A DNA stretch of 64,000 nucleotides from Acidithiobacillus ferrianus (GCF_010378095.1 NZ_WNJL01000035.1:124001-188000), one strand, 5' to 3'; shown: positions 45,243-54,753, numbered from the stretch's first letter. Numbers and translations: made by a program. Notes: generated by a model not told the origin, from the sequence alone.

Positions 45243-45644
45243 ATGTTGCCACAGCGCCGTCCGCGTAAAAAGGGCCGGGTAGAGATCATTCCGATGATCG
45301 ATGTCATGCTTTTCCTGCTGGTCTTCTTCATCATGATCACCTTGCAGATGATCACCGACAAGGGACTCAAGCTGAATCTGCCCACGTCCAGCCAGTCCAA
45401 AGCGCTGCCGCATCCACACTTCGTGGTGAACATCCAAACCGACGGCAGTGTGGTGGTGAAGGGCAAGCACATGAATCTGGAGGCGCTGCAACAGTTGCTG
45501 GCCAGCGACGGGGATGTCGCCAAGACGGACGTCACCATTGCGGCGGACAAAAAGGTCCCCTTCCAGGATTTCGTGCGCGTCATGGACCATTGTCAGAAGG
45601 CGGGGGTCACCCGTATTGGCATCGCGACACAGGCGAAGGCATGA
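45243..45644 (+). CDS. exbD: ExbD/TolR-type motor subunit
   Basis: The 133-residue protein has a basic N-terminus (LPQRRPRKKGRVEIIPMIDV), one membrane helix (MLFLLVFFIMITLQMI) with the conserved channel Asp in IPMIDVMLFLLVFF, and a periplasmic ExbD domain ending IGIATQAKA. The Asp is the proton-carrying residue of the family. The stop overlaps the tonB start by four bases (ATGA), so exbB-exbD-tonB form a tight operon. Confidence 0.93.
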   Translation: MLPQRRPRKKGRVEIIPMIDVMLFLLVFFIMITLQMITDKGLKLNLPTSSQSKALPHPHFVVNIQTDGSVVVKGKHMNLEALQQLLASDGDVAKTDVTIAADKKVPFQDFVRVMDHCQKAGVTRIGIATQAKA

Positions 45645-46366
45645 ATAGCGCCATTCTCCCCGGATACCTGCCACCGGAGCACCGGGGTGACCGCAACCCG
45701 CATTTTAAATATGCCGTGCTTGCCGCGGTGCTGGTAGAAGTAGGGATCGTGGCAGGGTTGCTGTCCATGCCCCGAACCCCACCGGCCCCGAAGCCCGTCA
45801 AGAAGGTGGTGTCGGTTCACATGGTGACGCTGCCGCCGCCCCCGCCGCCCGCACCGAAGGTGGTTCCGCCCAAACCGGTACCTCCCAGGCCCACCGTTCC
45901 GCCACGACCCGTGGTGCATCGTCCGGCACCGGTACCCATTCAACCGCCGGCACCGCCCCAGCCACCGGTGGTGCATCGTCCACCGCCCCCGGTCCCGGTC
46001 CCTCCGGCACCGGTGACGCCGCCTCCTGTGCCCGCGCCATCACCCCCTATGCCCACGCCCGCGCCACCCGCGCCCGTCTATAGCGGGATCGGCGCCTATG
46101 GGTCCGGAGCCCGGTCGTTGGTAAAGCGGAATCTGCGTATTCCGGCGATCATCAAGCGTCTGCATCTCCACGGTACGGTCGTGGTGTCCTTCAGGGTGCC
46201 GCCGGGCGGCGGTAAGGCGTTTACGGTGCGGGTGGTGGGTGGCGCCGGCAATCCGTTGATTCGCCGGGCGGCTTTACGCGCCTTGCGCGCCACATCATTC
46301 CCGGCCTATACGCGCAGCATGCCGAACAAGGCCCTGACTTTTACCGTGCCGATCGAGATTTCATGA
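45641..46366 (+). CDS. tonB: TonB-family energy transducer
   Basis: The 241-residue protein has an N-terminal membrane anchor (about 27-43, AVLAAVLVEVGIVAGLL), a Pro-rich spacer (about 47-145, many PPPPP, PVPP and PPVVHRP repeats) and a TonB C-terminal domain (IPAIIKRLHLHGTVVVSFRV ... LIRRAALRALRATSFPAY). It is similar in plan to the TonB at 3.2 kb but not identical, so two transducers may serve different receptors. It starts in the exbD stop (ATGA at 45641) and is followed after 7 bases by the broken putA, suggesting one transcript. Confidence 0.93.
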   Translation: MNSAILPGYLPPEHRGDRNPHFKYAVLAAVLVEVGIVAGLLSMPRTPPAPKPVKKVVSVHMVTLPPPPPPAPKVVPPKPVPPRPTVPPRPVVHRPAPVPIQPPAPPQPPVVHRPPPPVPVPPAPVTPPPVPAPSPPMPTPAPPAPVYSGIGAYGSGARSLVKRNLRIPAIIKRLHLHGTVVVSFRVPPGGGKAFTVRVVGGAGNPLIRRAALRALRATSFPAYTRSMPNKALTFTVPIEIS

Positions 46367-46373
46367 GCGCGTT

Positions 46374-49037
46374 GTGCTGAAGGGTATGTTTCCGGTAGAT
46401 GAAATCATCCCCGAGTCGGAAGCGCGTACGGAAACAGGGCCGTTGCCACCGCCCTGCCGCGATGAGGAAGAGCGGGTGACCGCGTTACTCGGCGCGCTCG
46501 ATGGTCAACTGGACTGGCCCCAGGTCGTTGCCATGGCGCGGCCCTGGGTGGATGCCGTGCGCAAACATCCGGCGCCTTTCTGGGCGTTGGAATCCTTGCT
46601 GCGCGAGTACCCCATCACCAGTGCGGAGGGACTGGCCCTGATGCGTCTGGCGGAAGCATTGCTGCGGGTGCCGGACATGGGTACCGCCGTGCTGCTGGCT
46701 GCCGATCAGTTAGGCCGGGCCCGTTTCGCCGGAGAAGAGAAGCAATCCTGGATGACCCAGATTTCCGGGCGGATTTTGATGCTGTCGCGTCGACTACTGG
46801 CGGAACGGGAGACCGCCACCCTGGTACAGCGGTTGGGCATGAATACGGTGGTCACCGCCGCGGTGCGCGCCATCGCGCTGTTGGGTCGGCAATTTGTGCT
46901 GGGTCAGGATTTGGCGGAGGCACGTCGACGCGCGGCCGACGTCCGTAAGCGTCAACCCACCCTCTGTTATTCTTATGACATGCTGGGTGAGGGCGCCCGC
47001 AATAGCGCGGATGCCGCGCGCTATGCCGCTTCGTACCAGGCGGCGCTGCAATCTCTGGCGATGCAGCCGGGTTCCGGGGGACCTGAACAGCGGGATGGTA
47101 TTTCCATCAAATTGTCGGCCTTGCATCCCCGTTATGAAGAGGGGCAGCGCCGGCGTCTGTGGGTCGAACTGCTGCCCAAGCTGGAGCAACTGGCGGAAAC
47201 GGCGGCGCGGGGGCGGCTGAATCTCACCCTGGATGCGGAGGAAAGTGATCGCCTCGAATTGCAGTTGGACCTTTGGGATGCGGTTCAGCGGAAAATGGCC
47301 CGCAACCCCGTGTCCGCCGGCTGGAATGGTTTGGGAATCGCCGTCCAGGCTTATCAGACGCGTGCGGCCGAGGTAATCAGCGAGGTGCTGGCGCGGGCCC
47401 GGCGCAACCGGAGCCGGTTGATGTTGCGCCTTGTCAAAGGGGCCTACTGGGATACCGAGATCAAGCGGGCGCAGGAAATGGGGCTCGCCGGATATCCCGT
47501 GTTTACCCATAAACATCATACCGACATCAGCTACGCGGCTTGCGCGGCACAGCTTCTGGAACAGGCTGTCGGGCCAGAGGCTGTGGTGTATCCGCAGTTT
47601 GCGACCCATAATGCGGCGACTATTGCCGCGGTGCTCCGGTTGGCGGCGGCGTCTCCCGGCGCTCGCTTTGAGATGCAGCGTTTACACGGCATGGGTGAGG
47701 GGATTTATCGCGAGGTCTTGCGTCACTCCGCGATACGATCCTTGCGGGTGTATGCGCCCGTCGGCCGGTATCGGGATCTGCTCGCTTATCTGGTGCGGCG
47801 TCTGCTGGAAAATGGCGCGAACACCTCTTTTATGCATCGATTGGCGGAGCACCGGGTGGCCGTCGATGATCTGCTGGCCAACCCGCTCTGGCGGGCCGAT
47901 GACGTTGCGCTGGCGGCGCCGCGCGATATATACGGCACCCTCCAGGGCCAGACTCGCCCCAATAGCAAAGGGATGGACATGACTTATGCGAACGAACGCA
48001 ATCCGGTGACGACGGCCGCTTTGGCTCTGCGCGTGCCGACACCCGCGGAGATCCACCCCGAGGAGGTGGACCCGCTCCTGCATGCCTTGCATGCCGCGCA
48101 GCCGCGTTGGGATATGGTGCCGGTGGAACGGCGTGCCGAGATCATGACCAACGCCGCCGACCTGTTGGAGGCCCGTCGTGAAGCCCTGCTTGCGCTGCTC
48201 CTGCGCGAGGCGCACAAAACCCTTGGCGACGCGGTGGCAGAACTGCGGGAGGCCGTTGATTTCTGCCGCTATTATGCGATCCAGGCGACCGCCTTGATGC
48301 GCCCGGAAATGCTGCCGGGTCCGACGGGGGAGACCAATACCTTGCGTCTGCGCGGGCGCGGCGCTTTTGTCTGCATCAGTCCGTGGAATTTTCCGCTGGC
48401 TATTTTCGCCGGGCAGGTGGTTGCGGCGCTCGTGACGGGCAATAGTGTTGCCGCCAAACCGGCCGAGCAAACCGTGGCCATTGCCAGAGCCTTTGTGGAA
48501 CTGCTCTGGGAGGCGGGGGTCCCGCGCGACGTGGTGGCCCTGATGCCGGGCCCCGGCGAAACCGTGGGGGCCGCGCTGGTAAATCATCCGCTGACCGCGG
48601 GGGTGGTGTTCACCGGATCAACGGGGGTGGCCCGGCATATTTACCGGTCCCTGGCGGCGAAAGAGGGGCCTATCGTTCCCCTCATCGCGGAAACTGGCGG
48701 TATCAATGCCATGATCGTGGACTCGACGGCCCTGGTGGAGCAAGTGGTAGATGCCGTGATCGCCTCGGCTTTTCGTTCCGCCGGACAGCGCTGCTCGGCG
48801 CTCCGCCTGCTCTGTGTGCAGGAGGAGGTGGTGGAGGAGGTCATGGCCATGCTCGGGGGAGCCATGCAGGAGTTGACCATTGGTCCGGCAGTGGATTATG
48901 CGACAGATGTTCCGCCGGTGATCGATGCCGAGGCCCAAGCCACGCTGCTGGCGCAGATCACCCGGCTGGAGCAGGGAGGCGCACGGTTGTTGATGCGGAC
49001 GGCATGGCCTGCGGAAATGCAGGCCATGGCAATGTAG
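46374..49037 (+). pseudogene. putA: PutA proline dehydrogenase/P5C dehydrogenase, truncated at C-terminus
   Basis: The 887-codon frame keeps the whole proline dehydrogenase barrel (SIKLSALHPRYEEGQRRRL, RLVKGAYWDTEIKRAQEMG, FATHNAATIAAV, YAPVGRYRDLLAYLVRRLLE) and most of the glutamate-semialdehyde dehydrogenase domain, including VCISPWNFPLAIFAGQVV, AETGG (Glu) and the catalytic Cys in SAGQRCSALRLL. It stops at TAG 49035-49037, about 110-150 residues before the usual end. The missing terminus QPFG-GEGLSGTGPKAGGPHY is found at 49947-50042. Proline to P5C conversion may survive; the aldehyde dehydrogenase fold and dimer contacts are lost. There is no DNA-binding N-terminal domain. Start GTG 46374 or ATG 46386, both with poor ribosome sites. 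It follows tonB by 7 bases. Confidence 0.85.
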
Positions 49038-49055
49038 CTATGCTACGCACATGAT
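49031..49055 (+). repeat. 25-bp direct repeat, copy 1
   Basis: Copy 1 spans 49031-49055 and is identical to 50045-50069. It contains the inverted pair GTAGC-TAT-GCTAC. It sits exactly at the break in putA and supplies its premature stop TAG. Together the copies bracket the toxin-antitoxin genes and the putA 3' remnant. Confidence 0.9.
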
Positions 49056-49179
49056 GCGCCTGCCATAGCGCAAGATCAGATAGCTAGATCAGTGTAGTGC
49101 TGCATTCTTGACGATGCATATAACATGGGTGAAACCCGCGTGGAGACTAGGTTTCATATGTTTCCAACAGTGCGCAACG

Positions 49180-49506
49180 CTACACCAGCTTGACCGGTTT
49201 GCCGATGCGACTGAGCATTTCCACCAGTGTGTCAATGGTAAACTTGGTCGTCTTTTGGTTCACTATATCGGATACCCGCGGGCGCGAGATCATCAGGATC
49301 TTTGCTGCTTCTGCTTGCTTTAAATGATGCTCGATAATCCAGGTGGACAATTCCTTCATCAACTGCTGCTTGAGCATCTGCGTATCACTGATCTGCTTGT
49401 GAGAGGTTGTCTGCAAGCGTTCAGCCTCAGCAGGCGCGAAGCCGAGTTCCAGAAAGATATTTACTCCCGGCTTCGTTACATGGCGAATTTCTGTGTCAAT
49501 TTTCAT
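49180..49506 (-). CDS. XRE/HTH antitoxin (HigA-like)
   Basis: The 108-residue protein has a C-terminal helix-turn-helix (LKQAEAAKILMISRPRVSDI, VNQKTTKFTIDTLVEMLSRI) of the XRE/HTH_37 type found in HigA-like antitoxins. The N-terminal half (about 1-45) would contact the toxin. The ATG at 49506 overlaps the toxin stop by four bases; toxin-first gene order is typical of higBA modules. It would neutralise the toxin and repress the operon. The pair lies between the two parts of putA. Confidence 0.85.
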   Translation of the reverse strand: MKIDTEIRHVTKPGVNIFLELGFAPAEAERLQTTSHKQISDTQMLKQQLMKELSTWIIEHHLKQAEAAKILMISRPRVSDIVNQKTTKFTIDTLVEMLSRIGKPVKLV

Positions 49507-49856
49507 CTCTGTGCCTTCCTCGCGTTTACCACGGCGCGATATCGCGCCTCGGCGATGCCCTTGTCCTGCTTACTGGTCGACCGCGTCTTTTTCTGGAAGC
49601 AATGCAGGACATACACGGCTTCCTCGAACTTGGCGACGTACATCACTCGATAGATGCCACCGGTTTCCCGAATGCGGATTTCCTTGGTACCAGCCCCAAC
49701 ATCATCAAAGGGCTTCCAGTCATCCGGGTCTAATCCGACCTGAACCTTGCCCAACTGAAAACCAGCAGAGCGACGTGGTTCGTCTGGGAATGCCAACAAA
49801 TCATCATAGGCTGAGCCTATCCAACGAATTTCTTTTTCGTCGCCCATCAACTTCAT
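49503..49856 (-). CDS. RelE/HigB-like toxin (phage Gp49-like family)
   Basis: This toxin of about 117 residues belongs to the Gp49-like/DUF891 branch of the RelE superfamily: IRWIGSAYDDLLAFPDEPRR, GAGTKEIRIRETGGIYRVMY, and VAKFEEAVYVLHCFQKKTRS followed by TSKQDKGIAEARYRAV. Family toxins cleave mRNA at the ribosome. The start is uncertain; ATGs at 49874, 49856 and 49847 all lack a strong ribosome site. A 4-base overlap with the antitoxin couples their translation. The module is inserted in putA, opposite to its strand. Confidence 0.85.
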   Translation of the reverse strand: MKLMGDEKEIRWIGSAYDDLLAFPDEPRRSAGFQLGKVQVGLDPDDWKPFDDVGAGTKEIRIRETGGIYRVMYVAKFEEAVYVLHCFQKKTRSTSKQDKGIAEARYRAVVNARKAQR

Positions 49857-49946
49857 GTACAAAATTTTATACATGCCATGAATGCCTGTCAATCTCTGCC
49901 GTGGGTTTTGGTCTGACGATCGGCATGCAGATGCGCATCGATGGCC

Positions 49947-50042
49947 GTGCAGCCCTTTGGGTAGGGAGGGGCTCAGTGGCACCGGACCCAAGGCGGGCGG
50001 CCCGCATTACCTGTTGCGCATGGTGGCTGATTGGCGCATGCG
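49947..50042 (+). pseudogene. putA: putA 3' remnant
   Basis: This segment encodes VQPFG and then, one frame over, EGLSGTGPKAGGPHYLLRM plus VADWRM, which is the invariant C-terminal end of PutA. A +1 change near 49960 (GGGTAGGGAGGGG in place of GGCGGGGAGGGG) causes a stop and a frameshift, so the segment is decaying. About 110 codons between the main body and this remnant are gone, replaced by the toxin-antitoxin segment. Confidence 0.85.
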
Positions 50043-50044
50043 AA

Positions 50045-50069
50045 AATGTAGCTATGCTACGCACATGAT
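50045..50069 (+). repeat. 25-bp direct repeat, copy 2
   Basis: Exact copy of 49031-49055, located directly after the putA remnant; the copies are 1014 bases apart start to start. Flanking bases differ on both sides. Confidence 0.9.
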
Positions 50070-50157
50070 ATTGTGAGGCCGAGAATCACAAGTCGGCAAC
50101 GTGCGATTTTAGGCAGCGGAGGTCCATTCTTTTGCCTGCCAAACCATTCCAGACAGT

Positions 50158-50531
50158 TTATTTGTGACTGTTAATTATGAACTCATGTTTCTTGTATAGC
50201 CGTGAGGCTGGATTCCCGTCGATAACTTTCAAGCGAACAGATTTTCTTTGAGTTAGCGCCAGATGCTTAATATTATCTATAATAGTTGTTCCAATACCTT
50301 TATTCTGAAAGTATGGTATGATATATAACATTTTAGGTGTATAAATAAATCTTCCTCAACAAGGTGTAAGACTCCAGCAAAAATACCATTAATTTCTATG
50401 GTCTTCAGTTTTTCATAGGGTTGCTTTTATGGACATAATGCTGTGGCGATGTACGGTCCTGTCGTCTGCTTGTAGGCGCTAAATACTTTCTCCTTGTCTG
50501 ATTCTTTGGCTGGTCTGATTGTGAATCTCAC
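50158..50531 (-). pseudogene. GNAT acetyltransferase, broken
   Basis: From GTG 50531 (GAGGTG upstream) the frame reads VRFTIRPAKESDKEKVFSAY, hits a TAA after about 34 codons, continues in frame (KLKTIEINGIFAGVLHLVEE), then needs one frame change to read LYIIPYFQNKGIGTTIIDNI and VIDGNPASRLYKKHEF to a stop at 50158-50160. The QNKGIG motif is the acetyl-CoA site of GNAT enzymes. One nonsense and one frameshift make it inactive. The stretch is AT-rich. Confidence 0.7.
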
Positions 50532-50582
50532 ATTGTCACCTCTTCAAAACAATGATAACATCGTCGTTGTTTCCTCTGTTAC

Positions 50583-51101
50583 CTAAACGATATTTTTAAT
50601 TGTTTTTCTATAGCGAATTTTTTCAACTTTTTTGCCGCCAAGATAAAAATTATCTAATCTGTTGGTTTCTGCTTCGAAACCAACAGCTTCATAGAAGCCG
50701 CGTGCTCTTTCATTCTGGGAGAAAACCCATAAGTAGATATTTTCTGTTGCGATTATCTTCAAGGTTTCTTCTGCTTGTAGCCATAAATTACGACCAACTC
50801 CCATCGACCAATATTGCGGAGCAACATATATAGCCCACAACTCTTTATCAGCTGGTGTACAATCATCATCTCTACTGGGACCAATAGATATAAAACCAGC
50901 AACCATTTCGTCGATCTCAGCAACAGATATTTGTAAATATTTTTGTGAGATTGATTTGGTCCACATGGCACTCCTTTCTTCTATTGAAAGTTGTGCCAGG
51001 TAGTCTGGGGCAAGTATATCCAGATACGCTTTCTGCCATGATAAGACATGCACCTTTGCAATAGCTTCAGCATCATTCAGTACGGCTGGACGAATAACCA
51101 T
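50583..51101 (-). CDS. GNAT-family N-acetyltransferase
   Basis: This 172-residue GNAT protein begins MVIRPAVLNDAEAIAKVHVL. The acetyl-CoA site is LWAIYVAPQYWSMGVGRNLW (Q/R-x-x-G-x-G variant MGVGR) and the C-terminal beta-bulge is WVFSQNERARGFYEAVGFEA. The start is the ATG at 51101 with GAGAGGTT upstream; 63 in-frame codons upstream are ignored. The substrate is unknown; the closest described type would be general amine or antibiotic acetyltransferases. The gene is AT-rich relative to the host average and stands next to a broken paralogue-like gene, suggesting an acquired segment. Confidence 0.82.
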   Translation of the reverse strand: MVIRPAVLNDAEAIAKVHVLSWQKAYLDILAPDYLAQLSIEERSAMWTKSISQKYLQISVAEIDEMVAGFISIGPSRDDDCTPADKELWAIYVAPQYWSMGVGRNLWLQAEETLKIIATENIYLWVFSQNERARGFYEAVGFEAETNRLDNFYLGGKKVEKIRYRKTIKNIV

Positions 51102-51446
51102 AAAGAACCTCTCGTAAATATAAACAATCTTCTCATTTAATTGGTTACATATAAATTGATTAAAATTCAGGGAACATGCAGATCGTAGCACCTGCCCGTG
51201 CGCAAGGTCAATGGCTTCAAAAACTGAGGCCATATTTTTCTGTGGTCCAGCGCATGTAGATTTGGCCGATAGCGATGATGGTGTGAGCATGTGAAGATCA
51301 CCTCGGTGAAGGCTAAACGTTGATAAAGCTGTGTGCGCCGATTTTTTATGTCTGCTGGAGTACCTTTAAATTTTATCTGGCCTGATCAATCAATTCGTCA
51401 GTTGCCGTTAACATGGGCGCGCCGCGATGGATTGCAAGCCACTCAG

Positions 51447-51941
51447 TCAGACGGGATCAGCAGGTAAGTATTTCTGCCAGAACATGGCGATACCTGCCGT
51501 ATCGTTGATGGTATAGGGCGTAAAACCGAGCTGACGATAGGCCGCTTGTGCGGGGGCGTTGCCTTCCAGCACCTCCAGCGTGAGTTTGCAGCAACCGAGC
51601 GCGCTGGCCTCGGCCTCGATATGCGCGAAAAGCGCCTTGGCGATCCCTTGGCGACGCGCTTCCGGTCGCACGTAGATATCATGAATATTGAGTAGCGGTG
51701 CGCTGTTGAATGTTGAGAACCCCTCGATACAGACGCTGATGGCCACGGCGGTATCGTTCTGGTAAGCGAGAAACACATGGACCCATGGCCGCTTGCTTAA
51801 ATCGTCCAGCAAACGGCCCTGAACCTTGTCTGGCAACACCTTCCCCTGCCCCATACGGTCTGCCGCGTAGTCATTGACAAGGGTGAGAGTCGCAGCGCGA
51901 TGATTTGCCGCCTGATAGTTGGCACGAATAATGGTGATCAT
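51447..51941 (-). CDS. GNAT-family N-acetyltransferase
   Basis: This 164-residue GNAT enzyme has IHDIYVRPEARRQGIAKALF (acetyl-CoA-binding motif RRQGIA) and LEVLEGNAPAQAAYRQLGFT. It begins MITIIRANYQAANHRAATLT. It acts in the cytoplasm; the amine substrate is unknown. GC-rich codons like the host, unlike the GNAT gene at 50.6-51.1 kb. There is a 90-base gap to astA on the same strand, so co-transcription with the arginine genes is possible but not shown. Confidence 0.85.
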   Translation of the reverse strand: MITIIRANYQAANHRAATLTLVNDYAADRMGQGKVLPDKVQGRLLDDLSKRPWVHVFLAYQNDTAVAISVCIEGFSTFNSAPLLNIHDIYVRPEARRQGIAKALFAHIEAEASALGCCKLTLEVLEGNAPAQAAYRQLGFTPYTINDTAGIAMFWQKYLPADPV

Positions 51942-52030
51942 GGATATAGTAGGCCCCTGCAGGTTGACATGAAACTGACGTACATTGGAAGTTGTGATAA
52001 TAGCGGTGGATGTCTATCTGAAGTGATGGT

Positions 52031-53026
52031 TTATTTGGGAACGGCACGTATGATATCTCCCGGAATGATGTCCAGGGCAGCCATAGTCGTATCGTCAATC
52101 CGGAGATGAAACTCATCATATTCGGCTGGCGCCATACATGCCCGGAAATGTGCGTGGTTATGATTGGATAGCAACCAAAGATCACCTTTTGGGTGGTCAT
52201 GGTGTCGTGCTAGGCAGGTAATGCTTTTTCTTACTGTGAGAATATTTCGGACCGCGCAGGACACAATGGGTCCGCCATCCATAATATCCACATAAGGCGT
52301 TTTCCTGAAGCCTTCGCGCTGGAGTATTCGTAGGGCATTTCTGGTGTCCGGATGCACTTGTCCTATGCTTTCCTGGGCGGCCGTTCCCACTAATGACAAT
52401 GGTACATCGTGGGGTGCGGGAGAAGCCTCAGCAAATCGCATAGGGGCACTCCCCCGCAACTTGTCTGCAGTCGCAAAGTCCATTTGGTAAAAATGATGAC
52501 CAATATCCTGCCAAAACGGACCGGCCCCATCGGATTTGGAAATGCCGCGTAGTTCGGCGTGAATATCTGGTCCTATGAGGCGCTGCGCGTCAGCGATATA
52601 AAGAAAGCGGCTTGTCGAGAGGAGTTGGCCATAACCATTACCGCGAAATGCATTTTTCAGATAGAGCGATCCCAGTTTACTGGTGCTGATAGTAGCACTG
52701 CTGAGGTGCAGGAATGCACCGGCTCCGGATCTCTGGTCATCAGGCAATGTTGCTGCGTCACGATATTCATAGTGAAAAGAGGTCGTGTCTTCTTCTCGTT
52801 CCAGGCCACTAACGCCCGCGATCTCTTGACTGATCGGATCAAATAGTACCAGTAGCAACCGCTGCCAATTTTCTGCGGTTTCGGCAGTTTGACTGGTTAC
52901 CGATTGAGCAATTCTTTCGGCAAGAATATCTGCATTTTCTGGCAGACTGGTTAGTCCGGGAGGGGCATGCCGCGCCAAGGTGAAAAGTGCTCCCACGTCG
53001 CTCTGATTTATCGCTCTGATATACAT
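52031..53026 (-). CDS. astA: Arginine N-succinyltransferase
   Basis: The 331-residue AstA begins MYIRAINQSDVGALFTLARH. Characteristic blocks are LGSLYLKNAFRGNGYGQLLS (acyl-CoA site), ELRGISKSDGAGPFWQDIGH and HHFYQMDF, and YVDIMDGGPIVSCAVRNI. It transfers succinyl from succinyl-CoA to the alpha-amine of arginine, the first step of the AST pathway. It follows astB by 45 bases. The other AST enzymes (AstC, AstD, AstE) are not in the window. Confidence 0.9.
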   Translation of the reverse strand: MYIRAINQSDVGALFTLARHAPPGLTSLPENADILAERIAQSVTSQTAETAENWQRLLLVLFDPISQEIAGVSGLEREEDTTSFHYEYRDAATLPDDQRSGAGAFLHLSSATISTSKLGSLYLKNAFRGNGYGQLLSTSRFLYIADAQRLIGPDIHAELRGISKSDGAGPFWQDIGHHFYQMDFATADKLRGSAPMRFAEASPAPHDVPLSLVGTAAQESIGQVHPDTRNALRILQREGFRKTPYVDIMDGGPIVSCAVRNILTVRKSITCLARHHDHPKGDLWLLSNHNHAHFRACMAPAEYDEFHLRIDDTTMAALDIIPGDIIRAVPK

Positions 53027-53071
53027 GAAAATTTCCGCGTATAAGTACTTACGGGGTGGAATTCATTCACA

Positions 53072-54427
53072 TCATATTTTCTGAAATTCATAAATACAAC
53101 CTAACTGAAGTATACGGGTGAGCTCATCCAGAGCTTGCTGACCTTCTGCGAGGAGTTGTGGATCAGCAAGATCATCTTTGTTCAATCGATCTCGATAGTG
53201 ATTTCGCACCCACTGCTGTAGGCGGTGATGTAATTCTGGCGTGAATAATATGCCGGGATGAACGTGGGCTATTTCCTCTGTCGTAAGGGGAATCCGCAAG
53301 CGGAGGCAGGCAGGTCCCCCGCCGTTACGCATGGATTGGTCAAGATGGACCGTTGCGATCTCGCCTATGGGAGAAATTCCAGAAGCCAACTCTTGCAGCG
53401 TATTCCACACCGTTTTATCTATCGTGCATTCTTCTGGCACCAGTATCAACATGCTGCCATCCGTCCTCGTTAATAACTGGCTATTAAACAGATAACTCCG
53501 AATGGCCGCATCCAGGCTTACGGTTTTTGCTGGTATCTCCAGCCAATGTAAACGGGTGTCCTGTAAAGCTAGTTGACTGGTAAGGGCGGCTTGCACCTGT
53601 TTTTGCCCTACAAAGGCCTGCTCATGGCATAAAAAAATATTTTCATGGGCCACTGCAACGACATCGTTGTGAAACGCGCCGTGATCTATGGCCAGAGGAT
53701 TTTGCTGGATAAACCATGTATTCATGGGATTCAATCCGTGAGCGCGGGCGTTAGCCTCTGCCGCCTCTCTGGTCTGCCGGGCAGGATATCGTTGGGGTTG
53801 CACAAGGCACGGATTATACACGGAGCGTCCGAAGACAAACAGCGTTATACCGCCATCTTCCGGACGACCACAAAGCCGTCCACAATTGGCGGCACCTTCG
53901 TCGCCAAAATCGGAATGTGCCGGCAGAGAAGAATGGTGTACAAAATATTCCGGATTAGGGAAAATGCATTGCAACAACCGTGCGGTAGTAGCCGCTTCCA
54001 GTGAACGGTGGAAGGTGCTGTGCAAATTGGCGGGGGTGAAATGTACCCGTCTATCGGCCGTATCTGCGGAAGAAGAGACCGTAGCCGCGTTAGCGGCCCA
54101 CATGGCGGCAGCGGAACTCACCGCACTGAGTAAATCTGGAGAGGTCTTGGCGCATTTTCTGAGCATATTCTCGTTGCTGCCCGAGAATCCTAGTGCGTGT
54201 AAGGTTGTGAGACTAGGACGCTCGTGCGGAGGCAGAATGCCTTGAGCAAAGCCTAAGTCGTGGAGCATGCGCATTTTGCTCAAACCCTGCAGCGCGGCAG
54301 CCTGTGGATTGGCAACCCGCTCTGCATTGTGGGTGGAAGCCAGGTTGCCGTGACTGAGCCCCGCGTAATGATGCGTGGGTCCCACCAGACCATCGAGATT
54401 TAACTCAACACGGTAAGGGGTCGTCAT
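53072..54427 (-). CDS. astB: N-succinylarginine dihydrolase
   Basis: The 451-residue AstB has the N-terminal VELNLDGLVGPTHHYAGLSH typical of the family. Catalytic Glu is in FGDEGAANCGRL, His in DHGAFHNDVVAVAHENIF and Cys in MRNGGGPACLRLR. It hydrolyses N2-succinylarginine to N2-succinylornithine, two NH3 and CO2. The family-like start is the ATG at 54427; an ATG at 54490 overlaps the ACT gene stop (ATGA) and would add 21 residues. Release of ammonia consumes protons, which could help pH homeostasis in an acidophile (inference). Confidence 0.92.
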   Translation of the reverse strand: MTTPYRVELNLDGLVGPTHHYAGLSHGNLASTHNAERVANPQAAALQGLSKMRMLHDLGFAQGILPPHERPSLTTLHALGFSGSNENMLRKCAKTSPDLLSAVSSAAAMWAANAATVSSSADTADRRVHFTPANLHSTFHRSLEAATTARLLQCIFPNPEYFVHHSSLPAHSDFGDEGAANCGRLCGRPEDGGITLFVFGRSVYNPCLVQPQRYPARQTREAAEANARAHGLNPMNTWFIQQNPLAIDHGAFHNDVVAVAHENIFLCHEQAFVGQKQVQAALTSQLALQDTRLHWLEIPAKTVSLDAAIRSYLFNSQLLTRTDGSMLILVPEECTIDKTVWNTLQELASGISPIGEIATVHLDQSMRNGGGPACLRLRIPLTTEEIAHVHPGILFTPELHHRLQQWVRNHYRDRLNKDDLADPQLLAEGQQALDELTRILQLGCIYEFQKI

Positions 54428-54486
54428 GGATTTGCGATCAACGGGATGGCTTTTCGGTGCCACAGGGGGAATTACATCACGCCCTA

Positions 54487-54753
54487 TCATCGGGATTCTA
54501 TGACACAGTCAAGCCTGGAGAGCAGGCGGCTGATGATTTTCTTGCGGCTGTCCTCTCCCCGGAAGCGAATGGTGAGCCTGCTGAGGTGTACGGAGTTCAT
54601 CGGCAGATTATCCTCATGCATTTGAATGCTTTTCATGGAAATACCCCGGTTTGAAAACACGGAGGAGATGAGAAAGAGGGTGCCTGGTTCATCCTCGACC
54701 GTCAGGACGATGGTCTGCAAGGGAAGATTCTCGTCATTGGCTATGCATTCCAT
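54487..54753 (-). CDS. Small ACT-domain protein
   Basis: This 88-residue protein is a single ACT-like domain: QTIVLTVEDEPGTLFLISSV, FSNRGISMKSIQMHED, then LSRLTIRFRGEDSRKKIISR and LLSRLDCVIESR. Such free-standing ACT proteins bind an amino acid and regulate an enzyme, as the acetolactate synthase small subunit does. It overlaps the dehydrogenase gene upstream by 13 bases and astB downstream by up to 4 bases, so it may sense arginine or succinylated arginine for this operon. This role is inference. Confidence 0.7.
   Translation of the reverse strand: MECIANDENLPLQTIVLTVEDEPGTLFLISSVFSNRGISMKSIQMHEDNLPMNSVHLSRLTIRFRGEDSRKKIISRLLSRLDCVIESR

Noticed and set aside
49882..50076. 64-codon plus-strand frame as an independent small gene
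   Set aside because: Its second half is the PutA C-terminal motif, so it is a remnant of putA and not a new gene.
51102..51290. N-terminal extension of the GNAT protein at 50.6-51.1 kb
   Set aside because: The GNAT fold begins at MVIRPA with a good ribosome site at 51101; the 63 upstream codons match nothing.
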